Shown here piece by piece: positions 8,723 to 18,300 of a stretch of 64,000 nucleotides of DNA. The first letter of the stretch is position 1; each line of letters starts with the position of its first letter. Origin of the DNA: Thermococcus sp. (GTDB lineage: Archaea > Methanobacteriota_B > Thermococci > Thermococcales > Thermococcaceae); assembly GCF_015521605.1 (NCBI RefSeq), contig NZ_WANV01000033.1, positions 1 through 64,000 of the forward strand, in the 5' to 3' direction. Below the pieces are notes generated by a model. The model did no database searches. It saw only the letters and a list, made by a program, of their open reading frames with translations, and had not been told where the DNA came from. The position numbers and the translations under genes were made by a program.

Positions 8723-9058
8723 CTAAACTATCTCGTCCGTCCTTTTAAACTCAATCAAATACCTCTTCCCCAGTTCGAGGAGAAAGACTACCAAGCGCTC
8801 GTATAGGGGCTCGACTTCATCACCGAAGCGCGCTCGGAGAGCCTTCCCTATCTCCATAACGTTTCTCCTCCCGTCGCAGAGCTCCCAGATGTACGCTCCA
8901 ACTTCGTCGAGTTCTATTCTCCTGTGCTCGCCGTGGAGCTTTCTCGCGAGAAAGTCAAGCTTTGAGTCCATTGGAATGAGGAGGTAGTACTTCCCATCGA
9001 TTTTCCTCAGCTCGACCTTTTCGTTGCGGACTGGGACAAGGTTCATGTATTCCTCCAT
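8723..9058 (-). CDS. PqqD-like (RRE-fold) protein
   Basis: A 111-residue protein with the PqqD pattern: an N-terminal beta hairpin (DGKYYLLIP), then a winged-helix part with IELDEVGAYIWELCDG and NVMEIGKALRARF. In RiPP pathways such domains (RRE) bind leader peptides, but stand-alone archaeal copies are uncharacterised. ATG at 9058 follows GGAGGAAG; an upstream in-frame ATG at 9079 lacks one. A TATA-like CCTTTAAAT lies just upstream (about 9082-9090). It leads an operon with the M20 peptidase and the RlmF-like methyltransferase. No radical SAM maturase or precursor gene lies alongside. Confidence 0.82.
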   Translation of the reverse strand: MEEYMNLVPVRNEKVELRKIDGKYYLLIPMDSKLDFLARKLHGEHRRIELDEVGAYIWELCDGRRNVMEIGKALRARFGDEVEPLYERLVVFLLELGKRYLIEFKRTDEIV

Positions 9059-9097
9059 GGTTCTTCCTCCAGTGCTCAAAATTTAAAGGTTGGGAAG

Positions 9098-9104
9098 AAA
9101 AAAA
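9098..9104 (-). terminator. T-run terminator of the OPT transporter gene
   Basis: Seven T on the minus strand, 8 bases after the OPT stop codon, following a GC-rich CTGCCCG. Confidence 0.55.
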
Positions 9105-9111
9105 CGGGCAG

Positions 9112-10986
9112 TCACTCCTTCCTGCCCGTCATGTAGAGCCAGACGGCTATTCCTGCCAGGGCAAGGACACCGATGAGGTTGCTACTGAAGCCGAAGCTCG
9201 GTGCAACACCGGCAACTATGAGTGCCGCGAAGAATATGCCCATAAGGGCCTCACCGGCGATGAGTCCAGCCGCACCGAGGACACCCGGGTCGGTCGGCTT
9301 CTCTGCCCCGTCTCCCCTGGCCTTGCCGACGAAGTACCTGAGGAGACCGCCGATGAATATCGGGACGCCGAGGCTGAGCGGCAGGTAGATGCCGACCGCG
9401 ACAGGCATGACCGGGGTTCTGAACTTGGAGCCCCTCATTGCGAGTATCTCGTCGAGGATTATGAGGGCTATGGCTATCCCGGCGCCGATGTAGATCATGT
9501 TCCACTCAAGGTTGCCGGTGAAGACACCCTCGGTGACCTTGGCCATGAGGAAGGCCTGCGGCGCGGCTAAAGCGTTCTCCTTGGCGGTCGGGGTTCCGGC
9601 TATACCGTAGGCCTGGATGAGCAGGTTGAGCACCGGGGCCATGACGAGGGCGGCGAAGAACGTTCCAACTATCTCGAAGACCTGCTGCCTCTTGGGGGTC
9701 GCGCCGACGAGGTAACCGGTGGCAAGGTCCTGCATGGTGTCACCGGCTATGGCAGCTGCCGTACATATCACAGCGGCGACGAGTATGGTGGCCGCCATGC
9801 CCTCCATTCCGCTGAGGCCGAGGGCCTTGAGCACGAAGGCAGTGAAGAGCAGGCTCATGATGGTGATTCCCGAGACCGGGTTGTTGGATGAACCGACGAC
9901 ACCCGCCAGGTAGCCAGCTATCGAGCTTCCGAGGAAGCCGACGATGAGGAGTATCACCGCCATAACCGCCGCGATTCCTATTGATCCGATGATGTGGAAG
10001 TACAGCAGGAACAGTGGTATCACGAAGGCCGCTATGAGTATCAGCACGTAGTTGAGCGGAAGGTCTTCCTCGGTTCTGAGGACTGCCTCTCCCGCCTGCC
10101 TCTTCTTGGCGACCTCAAGACCCGCCTTGATGCCCCTCTTTATCGGGTTCCTGAGCTTAATGAGGCTCCAGATTCCACCGACGACCATTGCACCAACGCC
10201 CATGTACCTGATCTTGGTGCTCCATATGACCCACGCGAGGTCGATAGGACTGAGGTCGGTGCCGCTCATCTGGCCCGCGTATATGGGTATGGCTATGAAC
10301 CAGGCTATTGCACCGCCGAGGAACACGAGGAAGGCTATGTTAAGGCCGACGATGTAGCCGACGGCAATGAGCGCCGCTGAAAGGTCGCTTCCAAAGTAGT
10401 AGACGCGTGAGCCCACCATCTTCGCTGCCTCAACGGTGCCCCTCCAGAGGCCCGAGCTTCCGAGGAGCTTGAAGAGGCCTCCGAAGATTCCACCGTAGAG
10501 GATGGGCTTTGCGTGGCTTCCGCCTTTATCTCCGGCTATGAGAACCTCGGCACAGGCGGTACCCTCGGGGTACGGGAGCTTCTCCTCGACTATGAACGCC
10601 CTCCTGAGTACGACTGTGAAGAGGGCGCCGAGGGAACCACCGAGCGCTGCTATCAGTGTCACGATGTAGTACGGGAAGGTCGTGTAGTAGCCCAGAACGA
10701 CCAGCGCCGGGAAGGTGAAGATGACTCCGGCCGCGAGCGACTCACCCGCTGACGCCGCCGTCTGGACCATGTTGTTCTCCAGGATGTTCCTGTCCTTGAA
10801 GGCAAAGAGTATCGCCATCGAGATGACTGCCGCCGGGATGCTGGCACTGACGGTCATACCGGCGTACATGCCGAGGTATGCGTTCGCTGCACCCATCACT
10901 ATCGATAAAATAACACCCAGGACAAAGGCCTTGATGGTGTACTCCGGTAGGGATTTTTCGGGAGGTATGTACGGTTTGAACTCCAT
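9112..10986 (-). CDS. OPT-family oligopeptide transporter
   Basis: A 624-residue membrane protein with about 15-16 hydrophobic segments, typical of the OPT family of proton- or ion-coupled peptide (or metal-chelate) transporters. Recognisable pieces are the opening EFKPYIPPEKSLPEYT, the duplicated NAYLGMYAGMTVSASIPAAV-type segment and the FLMAKVTEGVFTG region. The ATG at 10986 follows GGGGGTG; an upstream ATG at 11025 has no ribosome site. The long upstream region has a TTACACA-type motif (see the regulatory entry). A peptide-use role is supported by the neighbouring M20 peptidase. Confidence 0.9.
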   Translation of the reverse strand: MEFKPYIPPEKSLPEYTIKAFVLGVILSIVMGAANAYLGMYAGMTVSASIPAAVISMAILFAFKDRNILENNMVQTAASAGESLAAGVIFTFPALVVLGYYTTFPYYIVTLIAALGGSLGALFTVVLRRAFIVEEKLPYPEGTACAEVLIAGDKGGSHAKPILYGGIFGGLFKLLGSSGLWRGTVEAAKMVGSRVYYFGSDLSAALIAVGYIVGLNIAFLVFLGGAIAWFIAIPIYAGQMSGTDLSPIDLAWVIWSTKIRYMGVGAMVVGGIWSLIKLRNPIKRGIKAGLEVAKKRQAGEAVLRTEEDLPLNYVLILIAAFVIPLFLLYFHIIGSIGIAAVMAVILLIVGFLGSSIAGYLAGVVGSSNNPVSGITIMSLLFTAFVLKALGLSGMEGMAATILVAAVICTAAAIAGDTMQDLATGYLVGATPKRQQVFEIVGTFFAALVMAPVLNLLIQAYGIAGTPTAKENALAAPQAFLMAKVTEGVFTGNLEWNMIYIGAGIAIALIILDEILAMRGSKFRTPVMPVAVGIYLPLSLGVPIFIGGLLRYFVGKARGDGAEKPTDPGVLGAAGLIAGEALMGIFFAALIVAGVAPSFGFSSNLIGVLALAGIAVWLYMTGRKE

Positions 10987-11054
10987 GGCTGCACCCCCAT
11001 GAATGGTGGCGTAGTAATTGAACACATCTGATGTTAAAAATGTTTTGCTGAATG

Positions 11055-11098
11055 GGCATTTTTACATATTCTAGAAAAAATTTGGCATTTTTGTGTAA
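11055..11098 (-). promoter_or_regulatory. Direct-repeat element upstream of the OPT gene
   Basis: Two copies of GGCATTTTT (plus strand 11055-11063 and 11084-11092) spaced 29 bases apart start-to-start; the distal one continues as TGTGTAA. On the transcribed strand this reads TTACACA..AATGCC upstream of the AT-rich promoter region. A near copy (GGCATTCCTGTGTAA) occurs at 39731-39745, upstream of another minus-strand gene. Confidence 0.4.
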
Positions 11099-11223
11099 CA
11101 TGTAGTTGCATCAGTTTGGTGTTACTGCCCGCCCTTCTGGTCAAGATGTTATAATGTGCCCATCTATACCTGAGATATATGCCGTCAAATTCATATGTCA
11201 AAACGACCCAATGAAGGTAATGC

Positions 11224-11232
11224 CTTATATAC
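11224..11232 (+). promoter_or_regulatory. TATA box of the MBL-fold gene
   Basis: CTTATATAC-type box; the start site would be near 11254, leaving a short leader with GGGGGTG before the GTG start at 11281. Confidence 0.6.
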
Positions 11233-11280
11233 CCTCACTGTGATACCCCTACGTCTGCAAAAGAAAACGGGGGTGTATTG

Positions 11281-12096
11281 GTGATTGAGATAACGTTCCT
11301 TGGCAGCGGGGGCGGCAGGTTCATTACGATAACCCAGTTCCGCTCCACCGGGGGTTTCCACATCCGGGCCAGCAGGAACATCTACGTTGACCCGGGGCCG
11401 GGAGCACTCGTGAGGAGCTGGCGGTACAAGCTCGACCCGAGGAGGCTGGACGCGATCTTCGTATCCCACAGGCACGTCGACCACTGCAACGATACCGAGG
11501 TCATGATAGAGGCCATGACGGGCGGTGCACTGAAAAAGCGCGGCATGCTGATAGCATCGAAGAGCGTCGTGTACGGCGATGAGACGCACACCCCTGCGGT
11601 GAGCAAGTACCACATGGACGTCCTTGAGAGCATCCACATACCCGAACCCGGAAGCAAGATAGCCATCGGTGAGGAGGAGCTGATAATAACCCCCACCGTC
11701 CACTCGGACCCCACGACGATAGGATTTCGCATGAGGACCCACTACGGTGATATATCCTACATTCCGGACACAGCGTACTTCGATGGGCTCATAGACTGGC
11801 ACGATGGTTCAAAGCTCCTGATAGCCGCAGTAACGAGGCCGAGGGATATGGGTATTCCCTACCATCTGAGCACCGATGATATCGTCATGATGCTCAAGAG
11901 AATGAAAGAAAAACCGGAAGTGCTCGTGATGAGCCACATAGGGATGAAGATGCACTTCGCGAACCCCTACAAGGAGGCCAAGTACATAGAGACCGTCACC
12001 GGCGTCAAGACCTATGTTGCGAAAGAGGGCTTCAAGGTCATGGTGGAAAAGAACGAGATATCGGTGAGGACGCTTAGGCCAGCCAGGTTTGTCTGA
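11281..12096 (+). CDS. MBL-fold metallo-hydrolase
   Basis: A 271-residue metallo-beta-lactamase-fold enzyme. The zinc motif is SHRHVDHCND (HxHxDH, near residues 62-69), with further ligand histidines in TVHSDP and MSHIGMK and the metal-bridging Asp in IPDTAYFDG. The plan is like PhnP/RNase Z-related hydrolases, but nothing fixes the substrate. I chose GTG at 11281, 5 bases after GGGGGTG; a TTG at 11278 is also in frame. It is followed 10 bases later by a small membrane-protein gene in the same direction. Confidence 0.85.
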   Translation: MIEITFLGSGGGRFITITQFRSTGGFHIRASRNIYVDPGPGALVRSWRYKLDPRRLDAIFVSHRHVDHCNDTEVMIEAMTGGALKKRGMLIASKSVVYGDETHTPAVSKYHMDVLESIHIPEPGSKIAIGEEELIITPTVHSDPTTIGFRMRTHYGDISYIPDTAYFDGLIDWHDGSKLLIAAVTRPRDMGIPYHLSTDDIVMMLKRMKEKPEVLVMSHIGMKMHFANPYKEAKYIETVTGVKTYVAKEGFKVMVEKNEISVRTLRPARFV

Positions 12097-12106
12097 GGGG
12101 GTTTTG

Positions 12107-12328
12107 ATGGGCAGAAAGGCTCTCGCTTTGGTTTCAATTTTCTCATTTCTTTCCAACCTGTTCTTCGGCGAGTCCCGTCTGTCGCTCGACCTTCTGCTCC
12201 CCCTGTTCCTTTACTGGCTCTACCTTGCAGGGATGGAAGAAAAGCCCCATGTGGGGCTTCTAATCAGGGATTTTGCGGTAATCTTCTCGGCCGGCACAGC
12301 GGGCTGGGTGCTCGGGACCCTGGTTTGA
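12107..12328 (+). CDS. Small membrane protein, unknown
   Basis: A 73-residue protein with two or three hydrophobic stretches (ALALVSIFSFLSNLFF, LLLPLFLYWLYLAGM and the C-terminal FAVIFSAGTAGWVLGTL). It starts at ATG 12107 after GGGGG and lies 10 bases behind the MBL gene, so the two are probably cotranscribed. I recognise no family. Codon use is like the neighbours. It ends 16 bases from the convergent phosphohexomutase gene. Confidence 0.65.
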   Translation: MGRKALALVSIFSFLSNLFFGESRLSLDLLLPLFLYWLYLAGMEEKPHVGLLIRDFAVIFSAGTAGWVLGTLV

Positions 12329-12344
12329 CGATGGAAATGATGTC

Positions 12345-13709
12345 TCAGCCCTTCTTCATAACGTCTTCCACTGCCCTCGTGACGGTTTCGTAGGCAAGCT
12401 CAAACAGCTCGTCGCGCCTCTTTTCACTGGGAGCTTCAACGACGACGCGTATCTTCGGCTCGGTGCCGCTTGGCCTCACGAGAACCCATGAACCGTCTTT
12501 CAGCTGGAGGCGGTAGCCGGAAATCGTCAGAACCTTCTTCACCTCTTTCCCCAGCTTTTCTTCGAGTATCCTGTATGCCCTCTCAAGGGCGGCCTTCTTG
12601 AACCCGTCCGGGCACTTCACGTTCTTCTTGGTGAGGTGGTAGGTCGGTATCTCCTCCCGGATTATCTGTGAGAGCGGCTTTCCGCGCTCGTCTATGAGCT
12701 TTATGAGAAGCCCCATGGTCACGAAGCTGTCTATCCACGGGCCAAACCTCGGGTGGACCAGCTTCCACGGCTCCGCTGCGAATATCGCCCCGTACTTCTT
12801 TATCCCATCGTGGGGCTGGCCAAGGGGAATTCTTACAACCCTGCCGCCGGCGTTCTCAACGACGTGGTCTATCCTTGAGCCGGTGTCTATGGAAACGACG
12901 ACCGTCCCCCCTCCATGCTCCTCCACGTATAGCTTCGCGAAAAGCGCTATAACAGTGTCCTCGTTCACGTACTGTCCCTTCTCATCGAAGACAGCTATCC
13001 TGTCCGCGTCGCCGTCCTGGGCAACGACAAGATCAACGCCGAGCTCCCTGGCCAGCTCGCCGAGGTAGGCTATGTTCTCGTACCTCGGTTCCGGCTTCCT
13101 TCCCGGGAAGTGGCCGTCAACGTGGGCGTTTACGCTTATCACCTTTGCCCCCATCTCGCGGAGCAGGTAAGGCGCCAAAACGCTCCCGGCACCGTTGGCG
13201 CCGTCGTAGAGGACTTTGAGGTCTGTTTCATGGTTCACGAAGTCAAGAACGGCCCCTATGTACTCGTCCCCAATGTCGAGGCTTTTAACGGTTTTTATCT
13301 CGTCCCACCTGGCCTTTTTGAACCTTGCCGAGAAGACCAGCTCCTCCAGTTCCCTCTCCTGCTCGACGTAGAACTCCGTTCCATCGCCGTTGAAGACCTT
13401 TATCCCGTTGTCGGTCGGCGGGTTGTGGCTCGCTGTGATCATGACTCCTCCATCGCCGTACTCCCGCGTCCCCCATGCTAAGGCGGGCGTCGGGATCAAA
13501 CCGAAATCAAGAACCTCGGTTCCCGTCGATAGAAGCCCTGAGACAAGCGCGCTCTGGAGCATTACGCTCGACGTCCTGCCGTCCCTCGCGACGGCCACCG
13601 TTTCCCCCTCGATGTAAGTCCCCACTGCCCTTCCAATGTCCATTGCAAGTTCGGGCGTGACCTTCTCCCACAGGGTGCCCCTAATTCCAGCGGTACCGAA
13701 GAGCTTCAT
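12345..13709 (-). CDS. glmM: Phosphoglucosamine mutase / phosphohexomutase
   Basis: A 454-residue alpha-D-phosphohexomutase. The catalytic phosphoserine loop is TASHNPPTDNG (about residues 91-101), the metal-binding loop is AQDGDADRIAVFD, the sugar-binding loop is FAAEPWKLVHP and the phosphate-binding loop is VRPSGTEPKIRV. Archaeal members interconvert glucosamine-6-P and glucosamine-1-P, and often mannose or glucose phosphates too, so the substrate is not certain from sequence. It starts with MKLFGTAGIRG after GGTGGTGAT. Products feed UDP-sugar synthesis for glycosylation. Confidence 0.88.
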   Translation of the reverse strand: MKLFGTAGIRGTLWEKVTPELAMDIGRAVGTYIEGETVAVARDGRTSSVMLQSALVSGLLSTGTEVLDFGLIPTPALAWGTREYGDGGVMITASHNPPTDNGIKVFNGDGTEFYVEQERELEELVFSARFKKARWDEIKTVKSLDIGDEYIGAVLDFVNHETDLKVLYDGANGAGSVLAPYLLREMGAKVISVNAHVDGHFPGRKPEPRYENIAYLGELARELGVDLVVAQDGDADRIAVFDEKGQYVNEDTVIALFAKLYVEEHGGGTVVVSIDTGSRIDHVVENAGGRVVRIPLGQPHDGIKKYGAIFAAEPWKLVHPRFGPWIDSFVTMGLLIKLIDERGKPLSQIIREEIPTYHLTKKNVKCPDGFKKAALERAYRILEEKLGKEVKKVLTISGYRLQLKDGSWVLVRPSGTEPKIRVVVEAPSEKRRDELFELAYETVTRAVEDVMKKG

Positions 13710-13738
13710 ATCACCACCATGACTACTTGGGAGGCGGT

Positions 13739-14143
13739 TTAAATAGGTTTAGTCACGTATATGGCCAGTCCGCGGTAGTTCACCAGTTTCATTCTCCTGG
13801 GCATCGTATCGCCAGTTAGGGGGAGAATATAAACCGGGAGCCTGAGCCTTTCCCCAAGGCGCAGAATCGGTCTCACAATCTCCGGCGTGGGTCTCACCGA
13901 GTAGAGGGCTTTAACCCCGCGGTAGAGCTCAAGGTTCGGGGCAAAGACGTCGTCCCTCACCGCGTTGATGCCCAGCTCCCTGGCCCTTCTTACGGATTCT
14001 GGGTTCCAGTCAACGGCCAGAACGTCGTAGCCGAGTTCTTTGAGCCTCAGTGCCACCTTAAACTGAAAGCCTATGCCAAGTTCTGCCACTTTCCCCTTCG
14101 GAACGTTTTGGGCTATAAAGTCGGCGAAGTCTTCGACTGGCAT
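13739..14143 (-). CDS. UPF0146 family protein (small Rossmann-like)
   Basis: A 134-residue protein matching the archaeal UPF0146 family. The N-terminus has a methyltransferase-like pattern: VAELGIGFQFKVALRLKELG, then VLAVDWNPESVRRA. No catalytic motif IV is obvious, so it may bind SAM or a nucleotide without being a proven methyltransferase. It begins MPVEDFADFIAQNVPKG and lies between malK and glmM on the same strand, with short gaps (32 and 29 bases). Confidence 0.8.
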   Translation of the reverse strand: MPVEDFADFIAQNVPKGKVAELGIGFQFKVALRLKELGYDVLAVDWNPESVRRARELGINAVRDDVFAPNLELYRGVKALYSVRPTPEIVRPILRLGERLRLPVYILPLTGDTMPRRMKLVNYRGLAIYVTKPI

Positions 14144-14175
14144 GGGAGAAAATGGGGAGGGGAATTTAAAAAGCT

Positions 14176-15294
14176 TCAGAACACTGCCTTTCCGCTCCCC
14201 TTCTCAAAGACGTGGGCCTTGCGCATGTCGAAGACGACGTCTATCTCCTGGCCTTCCTTCACTTTGGACTCCGACCTGAACGCTCCAAGGAAGGCCACGT
14301 TTCCGACGTGCAGGTGGACGATCTTCTCACTTCCGAGGTTCTCGATAATGTCCACCCTTGCACGCACCATGTTTTCGCCGGGGATCTTTACCTGGGCGAA
14401 CACTGCATCGTAGAGGTCTTCGGGCCTTATGCCGAAGATGACCTCTTTTCCGACCAGGTTCCTCTCTTCAAGCACCTCGACCTGGTCGGGCAGGAGTTTG
14501 AGCTTAAATTCTCCGAAGTCTGCAAAGCCGTCCTCTGTTATCGTCGCATCTATGAAGTTCATGGGCGGCGCGCCTATGAAGCCCGCCACGAAGGTGTTCG
14601 CCGGCCTGTCGTAGACCTCCTCCGGTGTTCCGAGCTGCTGCAGAACTCCGGCGTTTATTACCGCTATCCTGTCGCCCATGGTCATCGCCTCGACCTGGTC
14701 GTGGGTGACGTAGATTGTGGTAACGCCGAGCTGTCTCTGGAGCCTCTTGAGCTCCGCACGCATTTTCACACGAAGCTTGGCGTCGAGGTTGCTGAGGGGT
14801 TCATCCATAAGGAAGACCTGCGGTTTTCTGACTATTGCCCTTCCAAGGGCGACGCGCTGCCTCTGGCCGCCGGAGAGCTCCCTGGGCTTTCTTTTGAGGA
14901 GCTCTGTCAGGCCGAGGAGCTCGGCCACCTCCCTGACGCGCTGGTCTATCTCCTGTTTCGGAACCTTTCTGAGCTTGAGGGGGAAGGCTATGTTGTCGTA
15001 GACTGTCATGTGGGGGTATAACGCGTAGCTCTGGAAGACCATGGCTATGTCCCTGTCCTTTGGAGGGACGAATACTCCCTTCTCAGGGTCTGCGACGAGC
15101 CTGTCGCCGATGTAGATCTGCCCTTTCGTTGGTTCCTCCAGCCCGGATATCATCCTGAGTGTGGTCGTCTTTCCGCAACCGCTCGGCCCGAGGAGGACGA
15201 GGAACTCCCCGTCCTTGATATGAAGGTTCATATCCTTCACTGCCGTGAAGTCCCCAAACATCTTCCAGACGTTTACGAGCTTCACTTCTGCCAT
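14176..15294 (-). CDS. malK: Maltodextrin ABC transporter ATPase (MalK-type)
   Basis: A 372-residue ABC ATPase. Walker A is GPSGCGKTT, the Q-loop lies in MVFQSYALYPH, the signature is LSGGQRQRVALGRA, Walker B is VFLMDEPLSNLD and the switch His is in VTHDQ. The C-terminal third (from about 240) is the OB-type regulatory domain of the MalK/UgpC group (FGIRPEDLYDA). The length agrees with MalK of Thermococcus litoralis as I recall it. ATG at 15294 follows GGGGTGAT. It is the last gene of the mal operon, separated from the amylopullulanase by a short gap holding a T6 run. Confidence 0.92.
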   Translation of the reverse strand: MAEVKLVNVWKMFGDFTAVKDMNLHIKDGEFLVLLGPSGCGKTTTLRMISGLEEPTKGQIYIGDRLVADPEKGVFVPPKDRDIAMVFQSYALYPHMTVYDNIAFPLKLRKVPKQEIDQRVREVAELLGLTELLKRKPRELSGGQRQRVALGRAIVRKPQVFLMDEPLSNLDAKLRVKMRAELKRLQRQLGVTTIYVTHDQVEAMTMGDRIAVINAGVLQQLGTPEEVYDRPANTFVAGFIGAPPMNFIDATITEDGFADFGEFKLKLLPDQVEVLEERNLVGKEVIFGIRPEDLYDAVFAQVKIPGENMVRARVDIIENLGSEKIVHLHVGNVAFLGAFRSESKVKEGQEIDVVFDMRKAHVFEKGSGKAVF

Positions 15295-15306
15295 GGTATC
15301 ACCCCT

Positions 15307-15312
15307 CAAAAA
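15307..15312 (-). terminator. T6 run between amylopullulanase and malK
   Basis: Six T on the minus strand, 14 bases after the amylopullulanase stop and before the malK ribosome site. It could end part of the transcripts, or do nothing if read-through is efficient. Confidence 0.3.
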
Positions 15313-15326
15313 AGAGAAGGAAGGCG

Positions 15327-18300
15327 TCAGCGCCTCCTCCTGAGGAGGAGCGGTACTGCCGCGAGTGCCACTATGAGGGCCGGACCGCAGATTCCTCCGC
15401 CTTCCTCAGGGGTGGTCGTCGTTGTGGTGGTCTCGCTCGGGCTCGTCGTTGATGGGGATGTGGTGGTTGTTTCGCTGGGGCTGGAAGTGGTGGTGGTCTC
15501 GGTCGGGGTAGTGGTGGTTTCAGTTGGGGTTTCGGTCGGGGTCGGCTGCTCGCCGCCAGTTCCCTCAATGAGCGGTATCATGAGCACCGTCGCCAGGGTC
15601 TTCTTTTCGAGGTCGTAGCTGCTCAGCTGCTCCTCCTGGGTGGGCTTGAAGCCCTCGGGAACGAGCTCGTCAACGACCCTCGGTGCGAGGTTGTCTATGA
15701 CTGCCTGCGGGTCTGCCCCGCCAAGCTTCCACTGTTCCGCCTGAACGGCAACGGGCCTCCATTTGTCCGGACCGTATCCGTCCTGAGAACCCACGAGGAT
15801 TGAAGCGTAGAGGCCGTAGTCGGAGATGCTCAGGTACTTCTTCGGGACCTTGACTATTATTGCGTTCTTGACCGGGTCAGCGGAAATCTGCATCTCTCCC
15901 TGGTAAACGGTTCCATCCGGGAGGACTATCAGGTTGCCGTAATCCCAGCCGGCTATCCTCAGCGCGAGGTCCCACGGGTGGTTCGGGTCGAGCTGGACGT
16001 TGCTTCCCGGCCCGTCCGGGAACATCTTGATGGCGCTCGTGTTTCCGCCGTCCTTGAAGTCGAAGTAGGCCTCGATTATCTGGAGGCTGAAGCCATTCGG
16101 CCCGTTCCACGGGTTGCCTCCAAGGTCCTTGAAGTAGAACTCCAGCGTCCAGTCATCGCTTCCCTCGATCATCTTGAACTTGAGCAGGTCGAGGTGGCCC
16201 GGCACGAAGACCTTATCGGTGGCATAAGTATAGGTTCCTGGCCCGTGGTCGTCCCCTTCGGGGTCGTTCACGACTATGCCCTGTTTGAGGAGTGGCAATG
16301 CCTTGACCGTGGCAAGCTTGACTTCGTTGGCATCGTAGGAGCTGAGCTGCTCCTCCTGGGTGGGCTTGAAGTCGGCCGGAGCGAGCAGGTCCATGACGCG
16401 CGGGGCAACGTTGTTGATCACCGCCTGCGGGTCTGCACCTCCGACCTTCCACTGCTCTGCTTCGACTGCGACGGGCCTCCATTTGTCCGGACCGTATCCG
16501 TCCTGGCTTCCCGTGAGGACGACTCCCCAGAGGCCGTAGTCATCGTTTATCTGGATGTACTTCTTCGGAACCTTGACTATTACCGCGTTCTTGACGGGAT
16601 CGGCCGAGATCTGCATCTCACCTTGGAGTGCGGTTCCGTTCGGCAGGACGATGAGGTTTCCGTAGTCCCAGCCTGCTATCCTGAAGGCAACGTCCCACGG
16701 GTGGTCTGGGTCAAGGTTAACGTTCGCCCCCGGCCCGTCCGGGAACATCTTGATGGCACTGCTGTTTCCACCGTCTTTGAAGTCGAGATAGACCTCAATT
16801 ATCTGCAGGCTGAATCCGTTTGGCCCGTTCCATGGATTGCCGCCGAGGTTCTTGAAGTAGAACTCCATGACGTAGCTGTCGGTCTGCTCAAGCATCCTGA
16901 AGCGGAGGAGGTCAAAGGCACCATCAACGAAGACCTTATCGGTCGGGTAGGTGTATGTTCCTGGCCCGTGATCGTCCCCCTCGGGGTCGGTTATGTCAAC
17001 TATGGGGACTCCCTTGACCTCCGTCGGAAGCCTGAGCTCCACGGGGGTGCTTATCACCTCAAGGTTTCCGTTCTTGACCGTTGAGACAGCGAAGTAGAAG
17101 TCGTCGGGAGTCTCTATGTAGTCGAAGGGTACAACGACTTCGATTCCATCGCTTGTCTCCTTGACGGTGGCCTCTCCGAGCTTCTCGCTGTTCTCATAGT
17201 CTGTCGCCCCGTAGATTTCCGCCTTGCCGTTCCGGTAAACGATGTGCTTGGTTATCATCAGCCCGACGCTGTCCCTTGAGAACGGGAAGAGTGAGTACCG
17301 CAGCTCGCTTGGCCTCTCCTGGAGGAGGGTAAAGGTGTTTCCTACCCTCTTGCCCTTCTCCCAGATGCTCACCTCGAACTCGTCAAGGTTGCCCTTGACA
17401 ACGAAGTGCAGTCCGTCCCCATCGAAGTAAACGCTCACACCGCTCGATGTCGGGGACATGCTGGAGAAGTTCTTTATCTCCCCGTCCTTGAGCCCGACGA
17501 GGGCCCGGGTGGTGTAGGGCTCACCGTCAGGGAAGTAGTTTCCGAAGAGGTAGCTCGGCGGCTCGGTTCCGGCCAGCTTGTATATCTCGTAGAGGTAGGT
17601 CTTCAGGTAGCGGTCGAAGGTGTAGTCCTGCCCGCTGTCCTGGTCGCTCCCGTACCACCAGAACCAGTCGCTCGCCTCGGCGCGGAGCAGGTACTCGTAG
17701 GCCTTCTCCCAGTCGGCCTGGTTCATCCTGTCCCTGTTCTCCATCAGGGTCTTTCTGGCCAGGTAGAGCCAGTACCAGCCGTAGTTCTCCTGGGGCTCTC
17801 CTATCCACGTGGAGAGGGTTCCGTCTATCCAGCTGCTCTCGGGCCACTGCATCTCCTCCCTGACGCCAGCCATGTCGTAGAGCTCGCCGAGGCTCTGGGC
17901 CTTGAGGAGGGCGTTGACGTTGTCGCCCGTGAGGTTAAGCCTCTCCATCATCTGCGGCGTGAGCTTGTTGGCCTTGTCGCCGTAGAGCTTGATGTACTCG
18001 CTCGGCGTGAGGGTTCTTATGAGGCCCTGCTGCTGGAGCTCGGTCAGCTTCTTGTAGAGCTCGGTGAGGAAGAGCTTGCCGTCGTACGGGTAGTGCTCCC
18101 ACGGGTTCTCACCGTCAAGGGTCACCACGTAAACGAGGCTGCCATCGTAGTTCTGCTTCTGGAGCTTGAGGAGCTCGTTGACGAAGTCCTCGACGGCCTG
18201 GTACTGGTTCATTCCGCTGTAGGTGAAACCAACGCGGTCGCTGAGTGCATGGTCGCGCGGGAAGAGGTAGATCTTCTTTCCATTGAACTCGGCCACCCAG

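Noticed and set aside
15410-15545. Repetitive tract that looks like a microsatellite or CRISPR-like array
   Set aside because: It codes for the Thr/Ser/Pro/Glu linker of the amylopullulanase; a similar linker is in malE (22730-22860). There are no spacers and no cas genes.
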